This document shows, in pieces, positions 25,010-38,750 of a stretch of DNA of 64,000 nucleotides; within the stretch, counting starts at the first letter, position 1; every line of letters begins with the position of its first letter. The position numbers were made by a program, and so were the translations under genes. Source of the DNA: Anaeromyces robustus (taxonomy: Eukaryota > Neocallimastigomycota > Neocallimastigomycetes > Neocallimastigales > Neocallimastigaceae); contig MCFG01000048.1 in NCBI GenBank assembly GCA_002104895.1, positions 87,501-151,500 on the forward strand. The letters are read 5' to 3'. The notes below the pieces were generated by a model, which was given only the letters and a program-made list of their open reading frames with translations, was not told the origin of the DNA and searched no databases.

Positions 25010-26745
25010 AAATAATAATTAATAATAGTCATAATAATAATTAATAATTAATAATAATAAATAATAAAAATTAAAATAAAAGAAATTAATAAAAATAATC
25101 TTTAATTTTAAATGATACATTAATGTATATAAATATATCTTGAAAAAAAAAAAAAAAAAACTTTAAAACAATATTATATATATATCTATTATAAAACATA
25201 TGAATATATATTATATTAAAATTTTAAATAGCATGATATTTTAATATGATATTCTCTTCCTTTTGTCTAAAAAAATTTTTTTAATATGATAAGAATCATT
25301 ACTATTATTAGATCTACTAAAAAAAAAAAAAAAAAGAAAAGGAAAATATTATTAAAAAAAAAAAAAAGAAAAGGAAAATATTATTAAAAAAAAAAAAAAG
25401 AAAAGGAAAATATTATTATAAAAAAAAAAGGTTAATACTTTTAAGAAATATGATTAAATAGATTAATAATACATTGACAGTTTTTTTTGTTTTAATTACA
25501 ATTATTTTGTATATACATTGACAGTTTTTTTTGTTTTAATTACAATTATTTTGTGTAAAAAAGTTTAATTATTATTTTATTTGTTTTTTTTTACTATTAA
25601 TAATTAAAAGAATAATCTAAAATTGAAAATATTAAATCATTTATTATTATGTAATTATTTATATTTATATTTATATTTATATTTATTAATTTAGAAAAAA
25701 AAAAAAAAAAAAAGAATTTTTTCTCCTAATAATAATAATATTATTATTACTATTATTACTATTATATATTTATTATTATATATTGATCTATAATTTTTAT
25801 ATAATTTATATATTATTATTTATTATATATTATTAAAAAAAAAAATTTTTTTTTTCTTTTTCTGTTTAATAAATTTTTAATATTTTCTATGGCCACAAAT
25901 TTATTAAATTTTTTCTTTTAAAGTTACACAAATGATTAAATAAACTGTTTATGTACAATTCAGTAGATAAAATGATTTGATTTTTAAGTTTTTTTTTTAT
26001 GTAATGGAAAAAATAGAGAAAAAAAAAAAAATTAAACAAAATAAGAATAAAAATTAATTAATAAATAAAGAAATAAAATAATAAACATAAAATAATAAAA
26101 TAATAAAATAATAATCAAATATATAATATTTTTAATTTAATTTATTTTTTTTTTTTATTTTTTTTATTTATAAGAGTATTATCAAAATAGAAATTTATAA
26201 TATTTAATGGATAAATTTTTTTTTATTAATAATATTTTATTTAATATAAAAGAATAATATTCTCCTTAAATTTATTATTTTTTTTTAAAAAAAAAAAAAA
26301 TTAAAAAAACAAAAAATAATATTAGTTATAACTATTATTAGGTGTTATTATAATTAGTATAGATAAAAAAAACGACTAATATTAGTTATAATTAAATATT
26401 GAATAAAAAATAAAATAAAATAAAAATAAAAATAAAAATAAAATAAAAATAAAATAAAAATAAAATAAAAATAAAATAAAAATAAAATAAAATAAAATAA
26501 AATATGAAATAAAATATAAAATAAAATATCAAATAAAATATCAAATAAAATATCAAATAATATATCAAAATATAAAATAAAATATAACATAAAATATAAA
26601 ATAAAATAAAAACAAAAATAAAACCAAAATAAAAAATAAAATAAAAAAATAAAATAAAAATAAAATAAAAATATAATAAAAATATAATTTAAATTAATAC
26701 TATTAAATAATATAAATATATATAATATTTAATATCAAACCAAAA
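24285..26745. other. 2.5-kb intergenic region between CotH genes
   Basis: No gene seen. It contains a short minisatellite at about 25320-25420 (an A-run plus GAAAAGGAAAATATTATT, three to four copies), a perfect tandem duplication at about 25470-25555 (unit ACATTGACAGTTTTTTTTGT...TTTTGT, two copies of about 45 bp), one GTTACACAA motif at 25923-25931, and an A-rich leader of AAAAT and AAAATATCAAAT-type repeats at about 26400-26690 before the next gene. Confidence 0.6.
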
Positions 26746-29470
26746 ATGAAATTAAATATAAAAATTATTTCCTTTATTTTTTCAAGTATATATCAAATTT
26801 TATTATTATTACTATTATTATAATGAAATATTTATTATTAAAGATTTTATATGTATTATATAATAATTTTTTCATTATTATTCATATTATTAATTTTTTT
26901 ATATCTCTACATGTATATATTACTATTAATATATATATATATATTATTTTATTTTATAGTTGCTAGTAGTGCTTTAGCTAAAGATGATTTTTTTGAAAAT
27001 GATACAAGAGCTGAACTTTTTCAAAAAACAGATTATTCAGTCCCATCTTTTAAAATAACTATTAATGATGATGATTATAAAAAATTATTTTTAAAAGTTC
27101 AATGTGAAGAAGATATGGATGGAAGAAATTATACTAGAAATGATGATTGTTATACTACACCATGGGTTAATCTTAATGATGTTATGGAAAAAGCATTTGA
27201 TTATAAATTAATTAATAAAAGTCATCTTATGTATAATGATTTAGAAATTATTAAAAATAAAAATATTACTTTATCTCAATTTGAAAGAATAGTTACTAGA
27301 TATACTGATGAACCTCTTGAAAAATTTTTATCTATTCATAATTTAATAAAATTACCTAGTGATGATAAAGAAAGTTATGATTATAAAGTTAAAAAGGCTA
27401 AACTTACTTTTGAACTCGAAGGGTAAATAGTTTTTTTTTTTTAATTTATCCATTTATTTATTTATTTTTTCAATTAATAATGATATCATAAAAATATTAT
27501 AATATAATTAATAAAAAAAAAATAAAAAAATATATAATAATAAAAATATTAAAATTGTAATTAATAAAATATAAATTTTTATAATATTAATACTAATTAA
27601 TAAAAACTAATAATAATAAAATATAATATTTAAATTTTTATTTTATTTATTTAATTAATTAATAATTTAATTATTTAAAATATATATATATCCTACATGA
27701 ACACACACATACACATAAACACACACGTACACATACACATAAACACACACATACACATACACATAAACACACACGTACACACACATACATACACATATAC
27801 ACATACACATATACACATACATACACAGAGATGTAAAAGAATTTTCTTCTGTGACTTTCTCAATTGGTGGTAAAAGTACTAGAAAATTTGGTAAACAAGG
27901 TTATAATATTAAACTTGATAAAAAATCTGATTTATATGGAAGAAGACAAATTCGTTTACGTGCTGAATCTATGGATCCATCTTTACTTAGAGATAAACTT
28001 TCTTATGATATATGTAATGCTCTTGATTTACCAACACTTTCAGCTAATTATGCTAAACTTTATATTAATGGAAAATATATGGGATTTTATCTTATGAGAG
28101 ATGCTTTTAAAGCTAATTGGGTAAAACAAAATTTTGGAGATGAATCATCAAAAAATTTATATACTTGTGATAAAAAATATGGTAATAGTACTTTTTTTAA
28201 TTGTGTTAATGATGATGAAGATAATCGTGAAACAGATACAGAATTTAAAACATTTATTCAACGTTTAGAAAAAGTTAAAACAAGAGATGAATTAGAAGAA
28301 TTTTTTGATACTAAAACTTTTATAAAATGGCAAGTAGTTAAATATTTAATAGCTGCATGGGATCATGTTAATTATCGTCATAATGTTTTCCTTTATTTAT
28401 ATCATGATAAAACTAATGGAAATAATAAATGGATTCCTTTACTTTATGATTTTGATAATACCTTTGGTGAATATTTTACGTATGATCCTAGTTATTCATT
28501 TTATAATTACTTTTCCTATAATCAAGAATTCAATTTTAAAATTAATGGAGTTAAATATAATAATACTCTTTTTGATATTCTTGAATTAAATAAAAAAGAT
28601 AATCAAGAAGTTAAAGATTTAATTCGTGAAGTTATGATAAAAGTTTTTAATCCAAAATTATTATTTTCTCATGCTGATAAACTTAGAAACTTTATTGATC
28701 CTTATGTAAAGGTAGATCGTACTTACGATGAATCGAATCATTTACCAGGGGTATTTAAAAGAAAAATTCAATATCGTGAAGATCATTTTAGTTATGATGA
28801 TTTCTTAGCTAATTCAGAATATACACCTATTTATTTAAATGAATCAGCTATTAAAGATACTGTTATTCATGGTATAAAAGAATGGATTATTGATAGATTT
28901 AGAAATTCTTGTCGTCTTAATAATATTAATTGTAGTTTTGGTACAGAATATTTAAATAGATTTAGTGTAGAAAGACCTGATCCCATTAAGTATGATTATA
29001 ATTATATGAAATCTGGCTATAAAAAATGTACTTCTGAAAATCCAGAAATGAAAGTTATTGATGTAACAGGTAATGCTTTAGGATTAGAAGATCATGAATG
29101 GTGTTTTATAAAACCAATGGAAGAATCTACAGAAAGTACATGTGGTGAATATAATTTTAAATGTTGTTCTTCTTATAATACCAATATTGAAGCTGTAGAT
29201 TCCACCGGATTATGGAGTATAGAATTAGGAAAATGGTGTATTATGAAAGATAAAAAGAAAGAAAAAAAATGTCGTGGTTTATCATATCCTTGTTGTTCTA
29301 ATAAAACAAGTAAAATTATTTTATCCGATAAAGATGGAGATTGGGCATTAGAAAATAATGCTTGGTGTTTATATACCTTTGAAATTAAATGTTGGTCAGA
29401 AAATCATGAAGATTTACCTTGTTGTAAATTATCTAAAACTAAAGTTATAGAAAATGATGAAGTAAATGAA

Positions 29471-29533
<63 letters not shown>

Positions 29534-29926
29534 CATTTATATGGTATGGAACATAATAAATATTGTGCTATAAATGATATTCAATTATGTGAAGGTGGTA
29601 AATTCTTATATAATTGTTGTAAAAATACCTGTAAATTAGTTGCCATACAAGATAAAATACAATTAGGTATTGAAAATGGTGAATATTGTTCTATACCTTA
29701 TTCTTGTTTTGAAAAAAAAGAAGAAACTAAAACAAAAACAACTACTATTACCACTACTACAACTAAAAAATCATCCCCAACAAATAATACTCGATGTGCT
29801 CATGCTTATGAGCCATGTGGTGGTATTAATTATCCAAATTCCCCAACTTGTTGTGAAACTGGTTATTATTGTGAAACTAAAAATAAAAATTATCATCAAT
29901 GTTATCCAATTACTCATTATCATTAA
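26746..29926 (+). CDS. Secreted CotH kinase-like protein with five dockerin modules and one CBM1-like domain
   Basis: Exons 26746-26785, 26960-27422 and 27829-29926 join in frame (phases 1 and 2) to 866 residues. The signal peptide is about residues 1-20. CotH motifs D-P-S-L-L-R-D-K, W-D-H...R-H-N and D-F-D-N-T-F-G (375-381) are intact. Five dockerin-like modules follow; the first has lost the paired cysteines (K-K-C-T-S-E), and the fourth is split by 21 Asn (residues 716-736, an AAT run at 29471-29533). A short Thr linker leads to one CBM1-like domain, C-A-H-A-Y-E-P-C-G-G. It is closely related to the gene at 21442-24284 along its whole length, including intron positions, so the pair is a duplication. 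Intron 2 is expanded to 406 nt by an AC-rich repeat. Role as for the other CotH-dockerin proteins, by inference. Confidence 0.92.
27701..27827 (+). repeat. AC-rich minisatellite inside a CotH intron
   Basis: Variants of ACACATAAACACACAC(A/G)T and ACACATACACATATAC repeat up to the 3' splice site (CAG at 826-828 of 27 kb, i.e. 27826-27828). The intron end is therefore A/C-rich on the transcript strand, where the paralogous introns are T-rich. It is the only AC microsatellite of this size in the window. Confidence 0.9.
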
Positions 29927-31393
29927 GAATAAAAATAAAAATAAAAATAAAAAAAATAAAAAAATAAATAAAAAAATTAAAAAAACAATTAAAAATAATT
30001 AAATTATGAATATATACAATTATATAAATATTTTATAAATAATTTTTTTTATTTATTTATTTATCATTATATAATTTTTTATTATAAAAAATAAAGAAAT
30101 ATATATATATATAATATTTATCAAATGAAAAAAAAAGATATACTTAATAACATTTTCAATATATTATAATATATGAAATTTTATATTTTTTTTTTAAAAT
30201 ATTTTATAAAAATATTATCCTTTTTTTTTAAAAAATAACAAAATGAATAAAAAAAATCTTAATATATAAGTATAATAAAAATTTAAAATAAAAACAAAAT
30301 CTAAAATAAAAATAAAAATAAAATAAAAATAAAAAATAAAAATTATTTTAAAAACAGTAGTTATTTAATTTTTTTTAAAAAAAATATTTATATATCTATT
30401 TTCTTTTTTAATAATCTTAAATTTTATAATATCTTATTATTTATAGTTTTTTTTTTTTTCTTTTTACTTTTTTTTTTTTTTTCAAGTATTTTTTTGTTAT
30501 TTATTTTATTTTTTATTTTTTATTTTTATTTTTAACATTTATATAAATCTTAAATGCTACATAATATTCATATAAAATAATCTTTTATTATTAATAAAGT
30601 AAATAATTATTAGTAAGCTTTTCTTTATATAAAAATAAATATATATAAAACATGATATTCTATTTTTTTTTCTTTTTCTTTTTTTCTGTATAATAAGAAA
30701 CGAAATTTAATGAAATTTTTAAAAAAAAAATTTTTTTTATTTTTTTTTTATTTTTGTGATTTTTTAATTATTTATAATTATTAAGATTTAGTAATATTTA
30801 AAAATTATAAATTAATTTACTAAAAAGGTAAATTGATTTAGATAAAACAAAACGTTTGAAAGAGTAAAAAAAAAAAAAAAAATTATCCATATTTAGTTAT
30901 AAAATATTCATACTGAAATATTCTGTATTTTTTTTTTTTATCTTTTATTTATTATAATGTAATTATAATGTAATAATAATGTACATATAAATATAAATAT
31001 AAAAATATAAAATATTTTAAATAATAATTTACTAATATTGTAAATATAAACTTATAACATAACTATAAAAGTAATTATTATTTATTTTGTTTATTATTAA
31101 TATTGAAACTTTAAATCATAAATATTAATTTAAATACTTAACTTTATATTGATAATATTATTCATTTTGATAAATATGAAATATGATTTTATTTCTTATA
31201 TCTATATATATATAAGGTTAATTTCCTTACTGATAACTAATAAATCCCTACTAACAGTTTATAAATCATTTATTTCTTTCATTTATATTCAATGTTTTAT
31301 TATAATAGAAAATTCTAATTTAATGATATTATGAGCATGAGTAACGATTACAAACTCTGATCCATTTTCCCCTAAATTATTTTTTAAAAAAAA

Positions 31394-31424
<31 letters not shown>

Positions 31425-32576
31425 TTTAATAGTTAATATTATTTTAAATCTTTCCTAAATGATTATCCATGGTAACACAAAAACACAAAATCTATAATTT
31501 AATATATATTTTTTTTGTACTACTTGAAAAAGATTTAGGATTAAAGATAATAAAAAAAAATAATTTTTTAATTTTATTTTAAAGTTTACAAGTAAAAAAA
31601 ATACTTCTAAAATACCAAATAAAAAAGAAAAATAAAAATAAAAAAACATTCTTACATTAAATATTATTCAATCTCAAATGTTAATGATTAGTTTATAAAA
31701 AATTAATATTTCATAATATTTTATTATTTTTTATTATTATTTTTATTATTCTATTATTTTATTATATAATTATATTTTATATTATTAAAAATAATATTAT
31801 TCTAAATATATATATGTTATATAATAATTTTTAGATATATATTATTGTTAATATTTTTATATATATTTATATATAATTTAATTGTAAAAAAAAAATAAAT
31901 AATCATTAAAAGAATAAAAAAAAATATTAAAAAAAACATATATATATAAATCTATAATGTAAAAAAAAAAAATAATTGTTAAAAGATTTTAATTGTTTTA
32001 AAATATCCAAAGTTAATCTTTTTTGTTCTTTGATGGATTTTTTTATTATTTTTTCATTTTTTTTTTATTTCTAATAAGATTTTCTTTTTTAATTTTTATA
32101 TCCCTTTTAATAATGCTTTACTATTATTAAATATTAAATATTAAATATTAATTACAAACTTTTTTTTTTTTAATAAATTATTGAGAAATAAAACACTATA
32201 TATTAAATTATAATCTAATATATAATGATATATTAAATTAAATTCAATTGGACTAAATTTTTTTAAAAAAAAAACTAAAAAAAAAAAATATGATATTATA
32301 ATATTAATAAACAAAAAATATAAAAATTATATAAATATAAAGATATGTATATTTTATTTTTTTTTTTAAAAAAAAAAAAATTAAAAATAAAAAAATAAAA
32401 AAAAAAAAATAAAATAATAAAAATTAAAAAAAAATATAAAAATAAAATAAAAAAAATTATTTTCATAAATATTAAGAATTAATTATAATAAAAATAATAA
32501 AAATTAAACAAATAACTAATAAAATAAATAAAATAAAAAGTATTAAAATAAATATATAAAAAGAATATTATAAAAA
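29927..32576. other. 2.6-kb intergenic region
   Basis: Lysine-codon-like AAAAAT repeats follow the stop codon (29930-29990). The rest is A/T homopolymers and AAT/AAAT microsatellites. A few less extreme patches (31340-31375, 31455-31500) show no reading frame worth calling. The last 250 nt form the usual A-rich leader of the next gene. Confidence 0.6.
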
Positions 32577-32664
32577 ATGAAAATGTATTTAAAGAACCTT
32601 TCAATTTTTTTAATAGGTATATAATTATTATTAATATTATTATTACTATAAATCATTATTATAA

Positions 32665-32718
<54 letters not shown>

Positions 32719-34029
32719 AATTATTATAATTCAATAATAATTGAATTTAAATAATAGATATTAATATATATATTTAATTATACATTTTATTTTAAAAAAA
32801 AAAAAGCATTAAAATTAGTATCATCTAATAATGATAAAGAAGGATTTATGAATCGTTATTCTTTTTGTACATCTACTACTAAAGTTGAATATCGTGATGA
32901 TATTGGTAGTTGGGGTTTTGAAAATGGTAAATGGTGTTTATTAAAAAATAGTGTATATAAAGATTATTTATATTGTAAATCAGATACACCTATAACGATG
33001 GAAATAGACGAAAATGGTGATGCTTGGGGAGTTGAAATGAAGAAATGGTGTTATATTGAACCACATAAAATGCATCCATATTTTAATCAATATAAAATAT
33101 GTCCAGATGAAAATGAATATTCAAGAGATGATGGATTTGTATGGGGTTATACAGATGATTGGTGTATTATTCGACAACTAGAAAAGGATAACACTTATGA
33201 TATTGAATATCCAAAATGTTCATTATCACCAAGTGACAAGTATAAAATTGAGGAAGGATATTTATGGGGTGTAGAAAATGATGATTGGTGTTACTATTAT
33301 GAAATACCAAATTGTCATGCTAAATTTGTAATTGTAGAAAAAGATAATGATAATTTATATAGTAAAGAAGATGGAAAATTTTGTATTATTACAGATATAA
33401 AACCAAACGATGGATGTAAAGGATATGGTTATAAATGCTGTGATCTTCAAGAAACCAATACAGTCATAGAAAGTGATGCTTTTAATAATTTCTATGGTAA
33501 AAATGATAATAATGAAATTTGTATATTTGATTTTTATCCACAAAATTGTCCTAAATCATCATATTTAATTAAAAGTACAGATAATAATAATTATTATGGT
33601 TCAAATGGAAATAAACCATGTATTTTAAACTCATTTACTACAAGTGGATGTCGTAACACTTTTTATAATTGTTGTGATACTACTAAAACTACTGATATAA
33701 TTAATTATGATGATTATGGAAATTTATATGGTAAAGATAAAAATGGACAAATTTGTATCTTTGAAGAAATAATTGGTTGTAATGGAACTGGTTTACCTTG
33801 TTGTAAAGAAACTACTAAAGTTGTTAAAAAGGTAAAAACTAGTTCTGGTGAATATAGAAATTTTGGTAAGGAAAATAATAAATTATGTTTATTTAATCCA
33901 AATAAATGTTGGGCTAAAGAATATGGCTATGACTGTTGTAAATCTAAAAACGTCAATGTTGAATATTCTTTCAGTTCAACTGAAAGATTTGGTTTTGAAA
34001 ATGGGGTATTATGTGGTATCTTAAATTAA
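32577..34029 (+). CDS. Secreted poly-dockerin protein (about ten modules, no catalytic domain)
   Basis: Exons 32577-32616 and 32807-34029 join in phase 1 (donor GTATAT, acceptor AAAAAG) to 420 residues. A signal peptide (M-K-M-Y-L-K-N-L-S-I-F-L-I-A, cleavage near residue 20) is followed almost directly by ten dockerin-like modules at about 34-59, 70-97, 112-135, 151-177, 183-208, 217-254, 261-287, 295-332, 338-376 and 381-418. Modules 6, 8, 9 and 10 keep the Y-x-C-C pair; 1-5 and 7 are short forms keeping only C...(W/Y)G..(E/N)...(W)C. The last module (C-W-A-K-E-Y-G-Y-D-C-C) is the counterpart of the C-W-S...P-C-C module of the CotH proteins. There is no CotH domain, no CBM and no linker. Dockerins bind cellulosomal partners, so a multivalent adaptor is an attractive guess, but short modules may not bind. 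Closest relative: 38751-40676. Confidence 0.88.
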
Positions 34030-34867
34030 TTTGTTTTTTTTTTTTTTTAAAAAAAAAAAACTTCATGTAATAAATAATAATTATAACAATAATTATTTTT
34101 TATTTATTTAATTAAAATTCATTTCATTTTCAAAAAAATAAATTAATAAATAAATAAATAAATAAATAAATAAATATCATAGAAATAATAAAAATAATAA
34201 AAATAAAAATAAAAATAAAAAAATATATAATAATTTATAAAATAGAAATAAAAACATATAATAATATATAAAATAGAAATAATTATAAAAAAAAGGAAGA
34301 AAAATAACTTTTCTTTCAATAAAATATATATCTATAATTAAAATATTAAATATATTTCTATATATAAGAATTAAAAATAATTAATAGAATAAAAAAAAAA
34401 GCATATTAAAAAAATAAATATATAAACAAATATATAAATAAATATATAAAAGTAAAATATTATTAATAAAAAATTGTTTATATATATATATATATATATC
34501 ATATGTCTTTATTCTATTTTCTATATTTTTTTTATAACTTATATATATTTTAAAAGTTAAAAAGTATTATATAAATAAATAAAGTAATAAATAAATAAAT
34601 AAATAAATAAATATTAATAATTATTATGTTATATGATAATGATATTCATTAGTAAAAGAAATATCAATAACAATAAAAAAAATTATAATATATATTTATA
34701 TATATATCATAAAATATTATAATTCATAGTTATTAACATATTATTTATTATATAAATAATAATTATTATATTATTATTCTCCTTTTATTTATAGATTTTT
34801 TTTATCCTAGTTTTAGAGTTTTTTATAAATAATCAACCCTTGTATTTTTATTTTCATTATTATAAAA

Positions 34868-34908
34868 ATTGTGTAACATATAATCTATATTATTAGATGT
34901 TACACAAT
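34868..34908. repeat. 12-bp perfect inverted repeat of TTGTGTAAC motifs
   Basis: ATTGTGTAACAT at 34868-34879 and ATGTTACACAAT at 34897-34908, separated by 17 nt. Each arm holds one copy of the 9-mer GTTACACAA that recurs in several other intergenic regions of the window. It could be a paired protein-binding site or the ends of a collapsed small element. Confidence 0.75.
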
Positions 34909-35260
34909 AACAATATATTTGTAATATAATATTAAAGATATATTAAAATCTTTCATAAAAAAATTTTAATAAATTATAAAAAAAAAATTTTTTTTATTCT
35001 AATATATAAAAAAATTTTTTGTTTTATATGATAATCTTAAAAATAAAAATTTTCATTTTGATGTTTAAGCCTTTTCTTTTTTTCTATTTACTTATATAAT
35101 ATATAATATATAATACATAATAGATATGTTACAATTAATGTTTTATTTAAGATTAAAAAACACTTGTAATTGTAATTTATTTATGAAACTAATATTTAAA
35201 TTTATTAAGAGAATTTTATATATACAAATATATACAATGTTGTGCATTTTCAGCTTTTTT

Positions 35261-35330
35261 TTTATTTTATTTTATTTTATTTTATTTTATTTTATTTTAT
35301 TTTATTTTATTTTATTTTATTTTATTTTAT
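35261..35330. repeat. TTTTA pentanucleotide array
   Basis: About 14 tandem TTTTA units; simple repeat without further structure. Confidence 0.9.
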
Positions 35331-35889
35331 TATATTATTATATAAAAATTTATTATAGTATCCACTATATAAAAAAAATTATTTTATGATTAATTTGAAA
35401 TTAAAAAAATTAAAATTAATAATGAATAAAAAATAAGAAAAAATTTATAATATTTATTTAATAATTAATAATAACTTTTCAATATATAATAAGTTTTTTA
35501 ATAAATTATATTTATCTATATATATTTTGTTTAATTATTTATATAAATATTAATGATATATATAATTAAAATGTTAATTAAAAGTAATTATTGCTTTAGC
35601 TTTACTTTAGTATTAATTAATATAGAATAAAAATATTAGATGATGGAGAAAAGAAATTTTCTATTATAATCATAATATTATAAATAGTTTGTGTAAAATT
35701 CTACTTGATTAAAAGAAAAAAAAAAAAAAGTAAAAGGAAAAAAAAAACTTTTTTTTTTGAATAAATATAGAATATTCTATAAATTTTTTATTATTATGAG
35801 TTTTATTTATATGTAAAACTTTGACAAAAAAAAGAAAAAGAAAAAGAAAAAGAAAATCAATGATATTATAATTGGTTTGTTGTTTTAAG

Positions 35890-35926
<37 letters not shown>

Positions 35927-36919
35927 GAAAAAAGAAAAAACATCCTTAAAAAAAAATTTTTTTTAATATTAATATCAATAAATTAATATAAATCAATAAA
36001 AATAAAAAAATGAAAATAAAAATAAAAATAAAAATAAATAAATTAAAATAAAAACTTTATTATATTTATTTGTTATTTATATGTATTTAACATGTAACAA
36101 TTATTATAGTGAATTATGTTACGTTACACATCTGAGTAAAATGTTGGTTAATTTATATATTATACTTCAACTATTTTTTTTTTAAAAAAAAGTTTATTAA
36201 TATATAAAAAAAAAATTATATAAATCTTTAATAACCAATTAAAAAATAATTATCCAATTTATTATTGTTGTTGAAGTTATTATTGTTATCGCTATTACTA
36301 TTATTATTTTATACCATTCATATGGAAAAAAAAGAAAAAGAAAAACTTTTAATAACGATTTAACTATTAAAAAAAAAAAAAGAAAAGAAAAAAAGAACTT
36401 TCTATTAAATAATATTTTTTATCTACCTTAGAGTGATAACATGATTATTTAACTTTTAAGATTTAATAGAAAATTTTATTATATATAAATTTTTTTTTAT
36501 TGAATTATTGAATATTATTTTTATAAATATTTTTATTATTAAATATAAATATTATATATATTAAAAAATGATATTGAAATATATTAAAACATAAAAAAAA
36601 ATTCATAAGAAAAAATACTATATTATGAAATTAAAGGTTTTATAAAGGATGGTATGAAAAAGCTAAAAACTATAAGGTTTTTCAATATATATATATAATA
36701 TTATTAATATTTCAAGTTCTAAAAAATATATATATAGATAGATAAAGTAATTATTCTTACTTTTTTTTACTAATCCATTTAGTTTTTATTTCAGTCAATT
36801 TTTATTTACGATTTTTGCTTTCACAAATAATTTTTAAAACAATAATGGATTAATGTGTCTTATATTCCCTTGAAGTTTTCTGAAACTTGGCATTACTATT
36901 ATTAAAAATAAAAAATTGA

Positions 36920-36982
<63 letters not shown>
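36920..36982. repeat. (AAT)n trinucleotide array
   Basis: About 20 uninterrupted AAT units in intergenic DNA. The same motif inside coding sequence gives the poly-Asn tracts seen at 29471-29533 and in the membrane-protein tails. Confidence 0.9.
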
Positions 36983-36983
<1 letters not shown>

Positions 36984-37402
36984 TTTTTTATTGAATTAGT
37001 TATTTTAGTTTTTTTTATCAAGAAATAGAAAAAAAGAATGTTTTATAGTATTTTTAAAATTTTTATTGTTATGTTACATCAAAAAAAAAAAAAAAAAAGT
37101 TAATTTATTATTAAATTTTTTTACAAGGAAAAAAAAAAAAAAAAGAAAAAAGAAAAAAGAAAAATATTTAATATTAAATAATTATATTGGATGGTTTTTT
37201 GTTTCAAATTAGTTTTATTCTATTTTTTTTAATAAATTAATCCTTATGTAAATTTATGTTTACTATTTAAAGATATTAGTCATAATTTAAAAATTCATAA
37301 ATATATACTTCAAAAAAAAAAGAATGAATAAAATGAATGAATTTTTATTATAAATTATTAAATAATATATATATAATGATATGATATGAGAGTATAAAAA
37401 CC

Positions 37403-37484
<82 letters not shown>

Positions 37485-38610
37485 TTTAGAATTATACGCT
37501 CTCTCTTTTTTTTTATCATTATTATAATTCGTTTCTTTTTTATATTTTTTTATCACTTTTTATCATATTTATTTTTTTTTTCTTTTTACCTTTTTTTTTT
37601 TTACATTTTTGTTAAAATTTTAATTATCAATTGTGTAAAACTATTTCATATATTAGATTTGTACTATTTGTCAATTTTTATGTAATGGAAAAAAAAATTT
37701 TTTTTTTTTTTCTTTTTCTTTTCTTTCTTTATAATATATAAATATATAAATTAAATATGAATTCTAATATATATTTTATTTTTATAATTTTGTTTGATTT
37801 ATTTTTTTTCTTTTCGTTTATATTCTTTTTTGAAGTTAAACAAAAAAAATAAGTAATAATATTAATTATAAAACAAATAAAAAACAAAAAAATAATATAT
37901 TGCTATGAATTAAATATTTATATTTATATATATATTTACATATATTATATTATAATTTTATATTAAAAGAATTTAAATAATAACAATAATATTATATATT
38001 ATAATATTATAATATTATTATTTGAATTATTATTTATTATTATTTCTTTATTACTTATACTACATCATCAAAAAAAAATCAAAAAAAAAAAAAAAATCAT
38101 ACACTTTATAATTTTATAGTGATACTTTCACTAAATCAATGACATATAATAAAATGTACACCTTTATAGTTAAAAATTAAAATGAATTAACTGAAAAAAA
38201 AGTTAATATTTTTTTTTCTTGTTTCTTAATTATTATTATTTTTCCTTTTTATTTAATTATATATATAATCATGATCATCATTTCTTTTTATTAAGAAAAA
38301 ATAGAATAAACGAATATACGAATTCAATTTTTTCTTTTATATATATAATCAAAAGTTTTAGATATATATATATATATAAATTAGTGCTAGGTAGTACAAA
38401 ACCATAATATTTATATAGGATTTTTTTTTAAAAAAAAAAAAATTTAATCGTATTAAATAAAAATAACAATAATAATAATATATTCTTTATGTATAGTTGA
38501 TTAATAATTATAATATTGTTTTATTATTTGATCAAAGAAAAGAAAAAAAAACTATAGAAGCAAAAAAAAAAAAATTTTTATTATCAATTTTTTTTTTATT
38601 TGAAAAAAAA

Positions 38611-38618
38611 TATAAATA
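38611..38618 (+). promoter_or_regulatory. Candidate TATA box of the second poly-dockerin gene
   Basis: TATAAATA followed by A(C)TCAAAAATTCTCC, 133 nt upstream of the ATG at 38751. The spacing is plausible for a fungal promoter, but the A/T background makes single motifs weak evidence. Confidence 0.25.
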
Positions 38619-38750
38619 ACTCAAAAATTCTCCTTTTAATGAAAGTTAAAAAAAAATATTAATAATATAAAAAAAATAATAAAAAAAAAAAATAATATTA
38701 ATAATACAAAAAAAAAAAAATAAAATAAATATAATTAAAATAAATTAAAA

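Larger units (their letters stand above)
34030..38750. other. 4.7-kb intergenic region between poly-dockerin genes
   Basis: No gene supported. Items seen: a 12-bp inverted repeat at 34868-34908, a TTTTA array at 35261-35330, a related G-T-T-A-C-rich patch at 36090-36132 (TGTAACA ... TGTTACGTTACACAT), a (TAA)n array of about 60 nt at 36920-36982, (TTA)n arrays at 37405-37482, and a TATA-like site at 38611. Open frames such as 35126-35389 only translate T-rich repeats. Confidence 0.6.

Noticed and set aside
26354-26590. 78-codon minus-strand frame before the fourth CotH gene
   Set aside because: Translates the AAAAT leader repeat; Phe/Leu/Tyr only.
35126-35389. 87-codon + strand frame
   Set aside because: Ends in a TTTTA array giving F-I-L-F-Y; the first half has no recognisable features.
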